From Holophagae bacterium (GTDB lineage: Bacteria; Acidobacteriota; Holophagae; Acanthopleuribacterales; Acanthopleuribacteraceae), in contig JAUIFE010000011.1 in assembly GCA_030429565.1 (NCBI GenBank), positions 216,291-280,290 of the forward strand: a DNA stretch of 64,000 nt, written 5' to 3'. The notes beneath the pieces are model-generated. The model ran no database searches and was not told the DNA's origin. It was given only the letters and a program-made list of their open reading frames with translations. A program made the translations under genes and the position numbers. Shown in pieces: positions 56,358-64,000 of the stretch; positions within the stretch are counted from its first letter, which is position 1; each line of letters opens with the position of its first letter.

Positions 56358-58376
56358 ATGAATGATTCGCTCGCCAGACCGACAACCGCCGTTGCCGTGC
56401 CCGCTTCGACCAGGGTGTCAGATGCTTGGCTGCTCGTCTTGCTTTGTTTCGCCGTGCCCTTGGCCTTTCTGCCCGCCGCCGCCGACCCGGCTGTGCCTCT
56501 GCGCTGGTGCTTCGCGGCCACCGTTACCACGTGGCTCGCATGGCAAACTGCCCGCGGCGGTCGGCTTTTTCCTGCGCAGCGCACCCAGCGTTGGTTGTTT
56601 TTCGCCTTGGCCGCTACCGTTGCCGGCACCGCCTTGACGGCCACCCCAAGTTTTAATCGATTCGCCGCCGTGCGGCTGCTGTTAAGCTTGCTGTTTTTTC
56701 TCGCCGGCGCCGCCGCTGTCGCCCGCCTGCGGCAAACGCCGCTGCTGCAACGACTGTGGTTCGCGACTGCGCTAGGGACAACGTTATGTGCCCTGGTTGG
56801 TTTGGTTCAAGTGGCCGGTATTGAATTGGCCCAGATCAGCCAGGCCTTTGCACCCGCTTCCTTGTTTGTTAACAAAAACGTCGCCGCCGCCGTGCTGGTC
56901 CTCAGTGCGCCGATTTGGTTCGGTCTGGCCCTGGTCGTTCCTGGGCGCTGGGTTTGGTGGTGGCGTGTGGCGGCCGTGATTCATGTCGCCTTCTTGCTTG
57001 CCGTCGCCTCACGCACCGCGCAACTCGTGTGTTTGATCAACGGACCGCTGTGCGCCTTGTGGGTGGCGGCCCGCTGTGAGTCTGTGCGCTGGTGGTTCAA
57101 CCGTTTCGCCCTCAACGGGCTGCTGATCGCGCTGGGGTTAGCCGTGCTGCCCGGCGTTGGTGCTTGGTGGTCGGCGTCACTTCAGTTTTCCCTTTGGTGG
57201 CTCACAACCGCTGCAACCTTCTGCGTGGTCGCGGCGTGTCGCAAACGGTTGCTGGAACCGGCCGCTTGGTTGCCCCGTCTGACCCTGGTACTTTTGGGTT
57301 TGTTCGTGATCGGCAATCTGCTGTTGTGGCGTCCGCCTGCTTATGTGCTGCAGCGGCTTGAGCTGGTAGCGACGCAAACCAATCCCGATCCCCATGTCAA
57401 CACCGTCATGGTGCGCAGCGCGCTTTACCGCAATGCAACAGCGATGGTTCTGGCTGCGCCATTAGGTGTGGGTACCGGTAATTTTCGTCATGTGTTTCCG
57501 CTGTACCATGATGCGGTGACCCCGACACCGACCCACGCCATGACCGTGCATCCCGAACGCCTTCACAACGATTGGTTGCAGTTCGCGGTCGAACACGGCG
57601 TTTTGGGTTGTCTGTTGTTGTGGGCGCTGCTGTTTACCTTGTTGTACCGCGCCTGTGCCAAAGCTGTGGTTGATGTCACCGCGACAGCGCTACCGGCAAT
57701 GGTGGTTGCCAACGGATTGCTCTATGGCTCGTTTTCTTTCCCGCTGCAAATGCCCGCGAGTACCTTCCTGTTTTGGTTGGCCGCCGGCATGTTGGCGCCC
57801 GCGGCCGCACCGGCCACAGTTATCGGTCACCTACGGCGCGCCGGTGTGGTCGCCCTGGCCTTGCTCCAAATCGGCCTAACGCTTTACTTAGGGCGCTACC
57901 TTTACGGCCAGATTTTGCTGGCGGAAGCGAATAAGTGGCAAGCGGCGGGCAACGCGCCTTTTGCTTTTGTCTACAGTAACCACGCTGCGCGCGTGTTCCC
58001 TGACGATCCCACCGCCTTTGATCAAGTGCTGACCTTAGCAGCGCGACACGGGCGCAACCTCAAGCAAGCGCGTGCGTTGGCCGATGCCTTCACGGCGCGT
58101 TACCCAAACCACGCTAACGGTTGGTTTCGAAGCGCTTATATTCTGCGCAAGGCGGGCGAGCCAAGTGCGGCTTTGGCAGCCGCCGCGCGGGCACTGGAAC
58201 TGTCGGGTCCCGATGCCGCCGGTCTCGTTTTCTGTGGTGAGACCTACGAACAGATGGATCGTCCCGATCAGGCCAAGGCTGCCTACGAAGCGGCGCTACG
58301 GGCCACACCGCTTTACACCCCGGCGGTGTTGCGCTTGCAAGCGCTGGACGCCAAGAACACCGGTCGCATCGAGTAA
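56358..58376 (+). CDS. O-antigen ligase/polymerase-like membrane protein with TPRs
   Basis: 672 residues. About ten to twelve TM helices fill residues 20-530. The Wzy_C (O-antigen ligase) signature is visible: GVGTGNFRHVFPLYHD, then the periplasmic loop HPERLHNDWLQFAVEHG. The last 120 residues contain two or three TPR-like helix pairs (for example YEQMDRPDQAKAAYEAAL). It should join or polymerise lipid-linked glycans on the periplasmic side, either for LPS or protein glycosylation. Ribosome binding site weak. It is a single gene here. Confidence 0.88.
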   Translation: MNDSLARPTTAVAVPASTRVSDAWLLVLLCFAVPLAFLPAAADPAVPLRWCFAATVTTWLAWQTARGGRLFPAQRTQRWLFFALAATVAGTALTATPSFNRFAAVRLLLSLLFFLAGAAAVARLRQTPLLQRLWFATALGTTLCALVGLVQVAGIELAQISQAFAPASLFVNKNVAAAVLVLSAPIWFGLALVVPGRWVWWWRVAAVIHVAFLLAVASRTAQLVCLINGPLCALWVAARCESVRWWFNRFALNGLLIALGLAVLPGVGAWWSASLQFSLWWLTTAATFCVVAACRKRLLEPAAWLPRLTLVLLGLFVIGNLLLWRPPAYVLQRLELVATQTNPDPHVNTVMVRSALYRNATAMVLAAPLGVGTGNFRHVFPLYHDAVTPTPTHAMTVHPERLHNDWLQFAVEHGVLGCLLLWALLFTLLYRACAKAVVDVTATALPAMVVANGLLYGSFSFPLQMPASTFLFWLAAGMLAPAAAPATVIGHLRRAGVVALALLQIGLTLYLGRYLYGQILLAEANKWQAAGNAPFAFVYSNHAARVFPDDPTAFDQVLTLAARHGRNLKQARALADAFTARYPNHANGWFRSAYILRKAGEPSAALAAAARALELSGPDAAGLVFCGETYEQMDRPDQAKAAYEAALRATPLYTPAVLRLQALDAKNTGRIE

Positions 58377-58595
58377 CGCGCACGCCGTGTCGCCGTCAAG
58401 ACGGCCGGCTGTGGGCTGTCGTTTTGCTTCCCTCAACCGTCGAAGCCGCCCGTTTCAACGTGCTCTTCGCGGCCTTCGAATTTGCGCAAGTCCCTGGGTT
58501 TTACACGAAAAAGGGTCAAGGTTTTTCCATTTTTGCCGTTGCAGTTATCAAACACTTCGGCCCCTTCGCGGGTTGACGCTTCCCAGGAACCCCTC

Positions 58596-59420
58596 ATGGT
58601 GCCCGAAATTTGCCGCAAACTTTTGACAACTGTCGGGGATCAACCCCGTGTGTTCAACGAGGCGATTGCCTTGATGAGCTTGGATCTCGTTTTGCCGTTT
58701 TGGGACGAAATGGGGCTGTTTCAGACTGATCGCCCGGCCTTACAGGCTGCGGCGCGCCAGGCTTGGCAGGGGTTTCACGCGCTCGACGAGGCGGGTCGGC
58801 TAAAGGCGCAGTCACCGGCAGCCTATTTTTTAAAACACAGTTTGAACGAATTCGAAGATTATAACTTGCGGCGCTTGGTGGACTGGCTCTACAACATTGT
58901 CTTTGCGGCGGACCGTGGCCAGCAACAATTTTTGACCTGGCAAGCCGCCTTACTGCAAGGATTTAAGAACGGACCGCGCTGGTCTGGTAGCTGGTTTGTA
59001 GCGCGGCCCAAGCAATTGATGTTCGAGGAAGACCTGCGTGAAACCATTCACTTCCAGGCGACGAGCCCGATTGACGAACGTTTTCCGAGTCGCGACCAAC
59101 AACAGCTCAGTGAGTGGGATCGTGCCGTTAAAGCCACCAATCTGTTTGGCGATGTGGACGAAAGCTTCGACGGGATCGAATTAAAAGTCTCGCGTTTTTA
59201 CGAGATTTCGCGCCTGCGCATGTTCTTCATTCGCATTTGTAACCAGTGGCAAGCCGATGAGCTCGACCAGTTGCGAGATCGTGCCCGCACCGTGTTGCTG
59301 GCCTGGTCCGAAATGGCGTTTATGGCTATGGGTTTGGTTCATCCCACTTTGTTGGCCAAACCTTGCGCCGAATGGTCGGCCGCCGATATGGACTTGGGTT
59401 TGGGATTGCACACCCTTTAA
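58596..59420 (+). CDS. Hypothetical cytoplasmic protein
   Basis: 274 residues from an ATG with CAGGAA upstream; the frame is open upstream to 58482 without a better site. The protein is mainly helical, rich in Trp and Gln, with no signal peptide or TM segment. LYNIVFAADRGQQQFLTWQ and RLRMFFIRICNQWQADELDQ are conspicuous but match no family I know. Function unknown. It marks the right border of the high-GC part of the window. Confidence 0.75.
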   Translation: MVPEICRKLLTTVGDQPRVFNEAIALMSLDLVLPFWDEMGLFQTDRPALQAAARQAWQGFHALDEAGRLKAQSPAAYFLKHSLNEFEDYNLRRLVDWLYNIVFAADRGQQQFLTWQAALLQGFKNGPRWSGSWFVARPKQLMFEEDLRETIHFQATSPIDERFPSRDQQQLSEWDRAVKATNLFGDVDESFDGIELKVSRFYEISRLRMFFIRICNQWQADELDQLRDRARTVLLAWSEMAFMAMGLVHPTLLAKPCAEWSAADMDLGLGLHTL

Positions 59421-59582
59421 CCAGATGTGCCTCATTTAGGGCCCTCTCGACGGCCTCCTTTTAGGGTGGAACCCGCCGGAAAAATGCTTCCTGGCCTTTC
59501 CGAGTGAAGCGACCACTTTTCCAACTCATCTTTGTACCAATCCGTTGTACGCCGCTATCCACTGGCATCGTACACTTTAGCC

Positions 59583-60298
59583 TTAAACATTCACTACGGA
59601 ATCAAACAGGTCACCAAGATCTTTCTTCATTGCGTACCGTTGAAGCCTCATTGTGCGCGGTAATTGGACTTTGAGAACAATAAAGCCACTTGACACTAGC
59701 TTATCGATAAACTTAGTGGCTTTATTTGACTTTGACTCATTATAAGACAGCGCTAAAGCAACCTGTTTTACATTTGATTCAAGCAGTCTGTCACTAAGCC
59801 GGTTATTGAAAATAACAATATGTGATACCAGGCTGGCATTGTGATATCCATTCATCCAACAAGCCAAACCATCAATGATTCCCTGTGTCAAAATCAGTTA
59901 TCGGCAGTTCAGTGCTTCTTGGTTCCATACTACATCGATGTAGTCGTTCAAAAGAACCTCATGTCGTCTGGATTTCAAGTGTTCACTAACCCCAAAACCT
60001 GCTTTAAAGAATTGTCGTCGCCGTATAACGGGAAAATAAGCCTTGAACGAAACTTCACTTGATGACTTCCATCTAACAAGCCATCGGCGGCAAAACTCTG
60101 TTTGAAGTTCTTGTATAACAAAGGAGCAGATGATTGTCGCTTGATGTGTTTCAGATAGCTTCCATCACAATAAGCAATTTCAAACTTCTCGATAGCATCC
60201 TGGTTGTTGAGATTCAGCCTGTCAAGATAGCGCTGTGCTACCTCTTTGTTGATTTTGGATTTGTACCATTTCACGTAACGCTTGATCGATTCTGACAT
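59583..60298 (-). pseudogene. Broken TOPRIM/DnaG-primase-like gene
   Basis: From an ATG with AAAAGGAG upstream, the frame reads a primase-core-like N-terminus (VKWYKSKINKEVAQRYLDRL, RSRLIFPLYGDDNS). It stops at 59975 after LGLVNT. The sequence goes on in another frame (KSRRHEVLLNDYIDVVWNQE), meets an in-frame TAA near 59903, then reads LILTQGIIDGLACWMNGYHN, which resembles the TOPRIM segment. One frameshift and one stop therefore inactivate it. Low GC suggests acquired DNA, perhaps from a plasmid or phage-like element. The function of the intact protein is unknown. Confidence 0.65.
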
Positions 60299-60334
60299 AG
60301 TTATCACTCCTTTTGATTTAGCTGAGTGATAACT
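60299..60334. promoter_or_regulatory. Inverted repeat upstream of the primase-like gene
   Basis: AGTTATCACT (60299-60308) and AGTGATAACT (60325-60334) form a perfect 10-base dyad. The left arm overlaps the ribosome binding site area of the primase-like gene, so it could be an operator or an RNA hairpin. Its right part recurs after the second IS tail at 63001. Confidence 0.45.
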
Positions 60335-60448
60335 CGGTGATTTGGTTTTGGATTGATTCTTTTTTCTCATTAATTTGAGCGCTGACAAGAGGGTGGGGAG
60401 GGGCTGGTTGCTTCCGATGTGCGACCGAAATCTTTTTGGGACATTACG
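60309..60448 (+). mobile_element. IS tail remnant 1
   Basis: About 140 bases ending with the shared terminal block (CGAAATCTTTTTGGGACAT and TACG). A 36-base run (60413-60448) is identical to 62965-63000. No transposase codons remain. The start of this unit resembles 63001-63030. Confidence 0.6.
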
Positions 60449-60687
60449 CGCCTGGGTGGTTTGCTGAATCATTACAACCGTCACGCGGCTTAATGTTCGT
60501 TCAGTGAAACCATCGACTATGTAGGGATTGGTGCGTCTAGCAGAAGTAGAATCGATATTATCTTAACGTGATCGAGGCCTTTTTTTGCCATTTTACCTCT
60601 CTGACGAACCGGTCAAGTTGTTACCGGCTCAGATATTTGCCTTCGAAACCTCACCGAAATCTTTTTGGGATACTACGGGACACTACG
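60449..60687 (+). mobile_element. IS tail remnant 2
   Basis: Begins directly after the end of remnant 1. It has the last 14 codons of the transposase (RLGGLLNHYNRHAA, stop at 60491), then the non-coding tail and a terminal block, GGGATACTACG, followed by an extra GGACACTACG. Confidence 0.65.
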
Positions 60688-60916
60688 TGTCATTCGCACC
60701 ATTCGCGAGGAATGTCTGGACCACTTCATCATTTTTTCCCAAAGGCATTTGGAAGTTTTGCTGCGCGAATACCTGGCCCATTACCATAACGAAAGGCCGC
60801 ATTAGGGCTTGAACAATGAAACAATCGTCAAGCGACGAAGCAGCCCCACCGGGCCAATCCAAAAACAAACCCGCCTGGGTGGTTTGTTAAATCATTATAG
60901 TCGCCGCGCGGCTTAA
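60688..60916 (+). pseudogene. Transposase C-terminal fragment with internal stop
   Basis: About 75 codons of an integrase-core (rve-type, DDE) transposase: HLEVLLREYLAHYH, an in-frame TAG in place of Gln after RPH, then TIVKRR and RLGGLLNHYSRRAA. It is truncated at the 5' side and inactive. Confidence 0.8.
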
Positions 60917-61097
60917 TTTTGACCGTTGAACACATCGACGCGGGGCATTAGTGCGTCTTGATGCAGACGAAACAATACTATCCTAGCTAGGCCGAAGCAA
61001 TTTTTTGCCATTAAACCTCCAAGAAAAGCCTGCCAAGCGATTGTCAACCCAGGGGTTTGCCTTCGGTCATCCGGCGAAAACTTTTTGGGACACTACG
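60688..61097 (+). mobile_element. IS tail remnant 3 with transposase C-terminus
   Basis: Starts in the middle of the transposase gene (VIRTIREECLDHF) and runs through its stop at 60914 and the tail to GGGACACTACG at 61097. Same orientation as the other copies. Confidence 0.75.
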
Positions 61098-62106
61098 GGT
61101 TGAAGCTTGGTGAAAGTGCCGGCCATGGAAAGTCAACGGCTCCATGTTTTCTGAGAGCTGCTTCTATTTTGTGTTCTCTTAGAGAGATAGCGATACTTAA
61201 AGGTGTTGTCTGCAGGAGGTTGTATCGATTAGGCTCGGCCCCTAGCTTTAACAGCTTCTCTGTCGTTGTATAATCTTTTTTTAAGGCCGCAATGTGAAGC
61301 AGCGTATCAAAATGCTCGTTGGGTATATTGATACTCGCACCTCCTTTTAGGAGAAAATTGAAAGATTTCTTTTTTTCGGAATCATAGGCTTCTATAATTG
61401 GAGTGGTACCTCTTGCCGTTCGGCTATTTATGTCGACTCCTAAGCTGATAGCGTAATCCAAAAATTCGATTTTCTCAAGCAAAACAAGCTCTACAAGCAG
61501 TGTTTTGCCATTAAAGTTGAATTTATTGAAAATTTCAGGTTTATCACTGATGAGCTTTTTGAATTGTTGAATGTCATCTTTTTCTATTGCTAAACCGATA
61601 CTCATCCAATCTTGATAGGCGTCTTTATAGTTGTCGTGAGTTGTCTGGATGAGTGGCCAATGATTCTCTGGAATATTCCCTCTGTTCCCGTAAGAAGTAA
61701 ATTCATCAGGGTTCGGCATTAAAAAAAGTGACTCAGGATATTCTTCTAGTATCTTGGTTGTAAGCATGAGATTGTTTGCTTTTAGTGCGTAAAAAAAGGG
61801 AGGTGCGCTGTACAAGTCACCTGTTTTGTTTCCCGAAGCACCATGATTAAGTAGAAAAAGCGCAAAATCAACGTTGCCTGATTTAATAGCGTAGCTAATT
61901 AGGGGTTCTGAATCCGGTGTCCTAATGTTGGGAGACGCGCCTTTTTTAATTGCATCCCTTGCCGAGACAAAGTCGCCTTGAAGCGCGTTTTGGAGCAAAG
62001 ATGCTTCCAGATATCCATGCGGCGGAGTCGGTTGGTTGCACTTGAAAAGCGCAAAAAACACAAAAAAATAAAGCATAAAAAATTCCGCACTTCTGTTTTT
62101 CATCAT
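61093..62106 (-). CDS. Ankyrin-repeat lipoprotein-like protein
   Basis: 337 residues starting at an ATG that nearly abuts the stop of the fragment upstream. The N-terminus (FFMLYFFVFFALFKC) looks like a lipoprotein signal. Ankyrin-like repeats fill the rest (for example KKGASPNIRTPDSEPLISYA and KLGAEPNRYNLLQTTPLSIA). The gene has low GC unlike the main chromosome. Small ankyrin proteins directly downstream of a toxin C-terminus can be immunity proteins; that role is inference. Its end overlaps the terminal block of IS remnant 3, so its last codons may come from the IS. Confidence 0.75.
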   Translation of the reverse strand: MMKNRSAEFFMLYFFVFFALFKCNQPTPPHGYLEASLLQNALQGDFVSARDAIKKGASPNIRTPDSEPLISYAIKSGNVDFALFLLNHGASGNKTGDLYSAPPFFYALKANNLMLTTKILEEYPESLFLMPNPDEFTSYGNRGNIPENHWPLIQTTHDNYKDAYQDWMSIGLAIEKDDIQQFKKLISDKPEIFNKFNFNGKTLLVELVLLEKIEFLDYAISLGVDINSRTARGTTPIIEAYDSEKKKSFNFLLKGGASINIPNEHFDTLLHIAALKKDYTTTEKLLKLGAEPNRYNLLQTTPLSIAISLREHKIEAALRKHGAVDFPWPALSPSFNP

Positions 62107-62107
62107 T

Positions 62108-62330
62108 CTAGTCCCAGATGTTGTGGTTGAATAGTTTTTTTGCATGTTTGATGCTGTATTCCCAGTAGTCTCTGTCGTCGATCGTGAAGCTTGTTTCTGG
62201 GATTTCTTGATTATTTTCGAGAGCGTTTACTACAGCTTTTACTTCCTTGATGATGCTATCTAGTTCTGTTGTTTTCTGTGTCGCTTCTGTTTTCGTGAGG
62301 TTCAGCAAGGTTGGGGCGTGAAACGGGTTA
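62108..62330 (-). pseudogene. C-terminal fragment of an IS-interrupted gene
   Basis: About 70 codons (LLNLTKTEATQKTTELDSII, DDRDYWEYSIKHAKKLFNHN) with normal low-GC coding character. The frame remains open upstream to 62512, but there it runs antisense through the transposase, so the true N-terminus is lost and replaced by IS DNA at about 62318-62335. The sequence could be the C-terminus of a larger secreted or toxin-like protein; family not recognised. The stop is two bases from the start of the ankyrin gene. Confidence 0.55.
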
Positions 62331-62818
62331 ATGTGCTTCTTATCATGCGCCTTGCGACACGAAAAGTCCACCTCGCCGGCATTATTGCCGAGCCTTACCA
62401 AGAGTGGGCGGTCCAAATCGCAAGAAACGAAACGGATGAAGAGCACGGTTTTCTCAAAGATGGTGACTACCTGATTCATGATCGTGCCACGGTATTTGGA
62501 AAACATTTCCAAAGCACCTTGGCGGCTGGCGGCGTAACAACCGTGCGGCTTCCGCCACGCTCACCCAATCTGAACGGCTACATGGAACGCGTCATTCGAA
62601 CCATTCGCCAGGAATGTCTCGATTATTTCATCGTTTTTTCCGAGCGGCACTTGGAAGTCCTGCTGCGCGAGTACCTGGCTCATTACCACGAGGAGAGGCC
62701 GCATCAAGGATTGGACAATGAAACCATCGTCAAACGACGACAAGAAGGAACGGGTCCGATTCAGAAGCAAACCCGCCTGGGTGGTTTATTGAATCACTAC
62801 AGCCGTCGCGCTGCGTAG
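62318..62818 (+). pseudogene. Integrase-core transposase, C-terminal part
   Basis: About 166 codons of an rve-type transposase: RLATRKVHLAGIIAEPYQEW, DRATVFGKHFQ, LPPRSPNLNGYMERVIRTI (with the third acidic residue region), then YLAHYHEERPHQGLDN. The N-terminal DNA-binding half and first catalytic Asp are absent, so it cannot work alone. The family is that of 'integrase core' transposases common in Planctomycetes and Acidobacteriota. No proper ribosome binding site precedes it. Confidence 0.8.
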
Positions 62819-63000
62819 TTAATTTCTCAATGAACATCTTTGTATTAGGGACTGGTGTGTCTCGAGGCAGGATTACCTATACTATCGAAGAAAAGAACCG
62901 GGAATTTTTTACGGTTTTGCCGCCATCAGAGCGCGCTCAATAGGTTGCGGAGGAAGCGGTTGCCTCCGATGTGCGACCGAAATCTTTTTGGGACATTACG
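62318..63000 (+). mobile_element. Longest 5'-truncated IS copy
   Basis: Contains the last 166 or so codons of the transposase, its stop at 62816 and the 180-base tail ending CTTTTTGGGACATTACG at 63000. The left end is an abrupt junction with the interrupted gene, so the 5' half of the IS is absent. Confidence 0.75.
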
Positions 63001-63141
63001 CCTTTTGATTTAACTGAGTGATAACTTGCTATGTTGACTTTGGATTGTTTCGTTTTTCTTGGTAATCAGAGCGCTGGCAAGAGGCTGGAGAAGAGCTGGT
63101 TACTCTCGGTTTGTGGCCGAAATATTTTTGGGATACTGCAG
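63001..63141 (+). mobile_element. IS tail remnant 5
   Basis: Directly follows the terminal block at 63000. Starts CCTTTTGATTTAACTGAGTG as in remnant 1, and ends with a degenerate terminal block (CGAAATATTTTTGGGATACT). No coding part is present. Confidence 0.55.
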
Positions 63142-63241
63142 GATTTAGTCATTAAGAATTCATCGAGTCCCTTTTGGAACACTGCGCTATTTTACTTCTT
63201 AGAAACTCCTTGACTTAAGTGCGCAAACTCGCTCGGTGTAT

Positions 63242-63868
63242 TTACTCCATTTCCGATAATATATTCTCGATATGAAGTTTCACAGAGGGGCTTATTTCAG
63301 AAGCCAGCATGGACTCAAGTATTGGCTTTGACTTCAACGGGAATGCGCGGTAAAGAGCATATGCTACCTCAGTGCGAACTAGAGGGCTTGGATTTATGGC
63401 AAGGTTTTGTAATGTTGCGAAACTTTTTTCGCTTGAGCAAGAAGCAAGAGCCCCTGCTAGAGCTCTTGTCATTTCTGGGGTTTTAGGGGTCTGTGCAGAT
63501 TCTGTCAACACATTGCATAAGTCACAACTACTATGTTTTGAAGCTGTGATCAACGCTTGATTAAAGAGCATTGGTGATCTCTCCTTCTCCAGAAAGATAC
63601 CTAAAATCTCACAAGAATCCTCAGAAGTGTTTTCCTCTAGCCACTTCAGTATCAGAAATTGGACATTTTCATCATCTGTCTCTTTGAGGGTTTCGGCTAA
63701 ACAGGCAAATAGACAAGAGTCAGAAGGTAATACTTTATAGTTGCTTTTTTTTGCTTCTGGAGAGGCGATAATCTGTTTGGAATATTGGTTTAAAACTAAC
63801 TTGGCTTTAAGGCAGTCTTCTGGGTTGCAGCACTTGAAAAACATTAAAACCAGAAAAAGGTGTAGCAT
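63242..63868 (-). CDS. HEAT-repeat-like lipoprotein
   Basis: 208 residues with a short hydrophobic N-terminus ending FFKCCNPEDC, which looks like a lipoprotein signal. The rest is helical with HEAT-like repeats (LVRTEVAYALYRAFP, EMTRALAGALASCSSEKSF). Cys content is high. Low GC and isolation in the decay zone suggest horizontal transfer. A protein-binding or immunity role is possible but not shown. Confidence 0.65.
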   Translation of the reverse strand: MLHLFLVLMFFKCCNPEDCLKAKLVLNQYSKQIIASPEAKKSNYKVLPSDSCLFACLAETLKETDDENVQFLILKWLEENTSEDSCEILGIFLEKERSPMLFNQALITASKHSSCDLCNVLTESAQTPKTPEMTRALAGALASCSSEKSFATLQNLAINPSPLVRTEVAYALYRAFPLKSKPILESMLASEISPSVKLHIENILSEME

Positions 63869-63925
63869 TCTTGGACCTGAGTTGAGCGATTCCTAATAAG
63901 TGAAACGGTCGCCAGAAATAGCAAA

Positions 63926-64000
63926 TGGCTCTTTTTGTTATAGGTTATGATTAGTTACCACACCAATTAAACCCTACCCAATGGGTGACAAAAAGAGCCA
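63926..64000. repeat. 75-base inverted-repeat element at the window edge
   Basis: TGGCTCTTTTTGT (63926-63938) and its exact complement ACAAAAAGAGCCA (63988-64000) enclose 49 bases. GGCTCTT ends are typical of ISL3-family termini, so this may be the left end of such an element continuing to the right, or a small MITE-like palindrome. The window ends at the right arm. Confidence 0.6.

Noticed and set aside
62331..62512. N-terminal half of the minus-strand frame ending at 62108
   Set aside because: It is antisense to conserved transposase sequence, so only the part below about 62330 can be the original gene.

Overview
The window looks like a chromosomal segment of a GC-rich, Gram-negative, environmental and probably predatory or saprophytic bacterium. 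Supporting signs are many secreted hydrolases, a very large propeller-type hybrid histidine kinase, a eukaryotic-like Ser/Thr kinase fused to TPRs, and an elaborate chemosensory cluster. The style fits a marine member of Acidobacteriota (class Holophagae, Acanthopleuribacter-like) or a myxobacterium-like lineage. That placement is inference; the window holds no rRNA or other phylogenetic marker.

Layout. 1-4.1 kb: the 3' end of an M1-type metallopeptidase gene, a small basic secreted protein, and a secreted GH18 chitinase. 4.4-9.7 kb: one gene for a 1746-residue sensor with two histidine-kinase cores. 10-20.6 kb: a two-TM protein, a secreted subtilase, a large secreted metzincin protease with EF-hand-like and leucine-rich segments, an APH/P-loop kinase fusion, and a small secreted metzincin. 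21.1-30.9 kb: a co-directional signalling cluster of STAS protein, CheA-REC, CheW, CheB, CheR, HEAT-REC, REC-PP2C phosphatase and an RsbW-like kinase. It joins a chemosensory pathway to a partner-switching module and encodes no chemoreceptor. 30.9-44 kb: an M49-like peptidase, tRNA-Sec (anticodon TCA), a tiny lipoprotein, a RibD-C-like reductase, a GT25 glycosyltransferase, a PGRP-type amidase, the Ser/Thr kinase-TPR protein, a SET-GNAT fusion, an ArsR regulator with two matching operators, and a propeller protein.

44-53.2 kb is the main accessory system: a complete type III-B CRISPR effector operon (cmr1 to cmr6, minus strand, overlapping starts and stops) with a divergent gene for a CHAT protease fused to a SAVED cyclic-nucleotide sensor. 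Cas10/Cmr2 keeps the GGDD cyclase motif but starts directly at its palm region, with no HD nuclease domain. The expected logic is RNA-guided recognition of foreign RNA, cyclic oligoadenylate synthesis, and activation of SAVED-CHAT to cleave target proteins. There is no CRISPR array, cas6 or cas1/cas2 here, so guides must come from elsewhere. A convergent, apparently frameshifted gene next to SAVED-CHAT is a candidate substrate or partner.

54-59.4 kb: a secreted beta-rich protein, an O-antigen-ligase-like polytopic protein with TPRs, and a 274-residue protein of unknown role. 59.5-64 kb is a lower-GC decay zone. It holds a broken TOPRIM/primase-like gene, several 5'-truncated copies of one integrase-type insertion sequence arranged head to tail, an interrupted gene followed by an ankyrin-repeat protein, a HEAT-like lipoprotein, and a 75-bp inverted-repeat element at the right edge.
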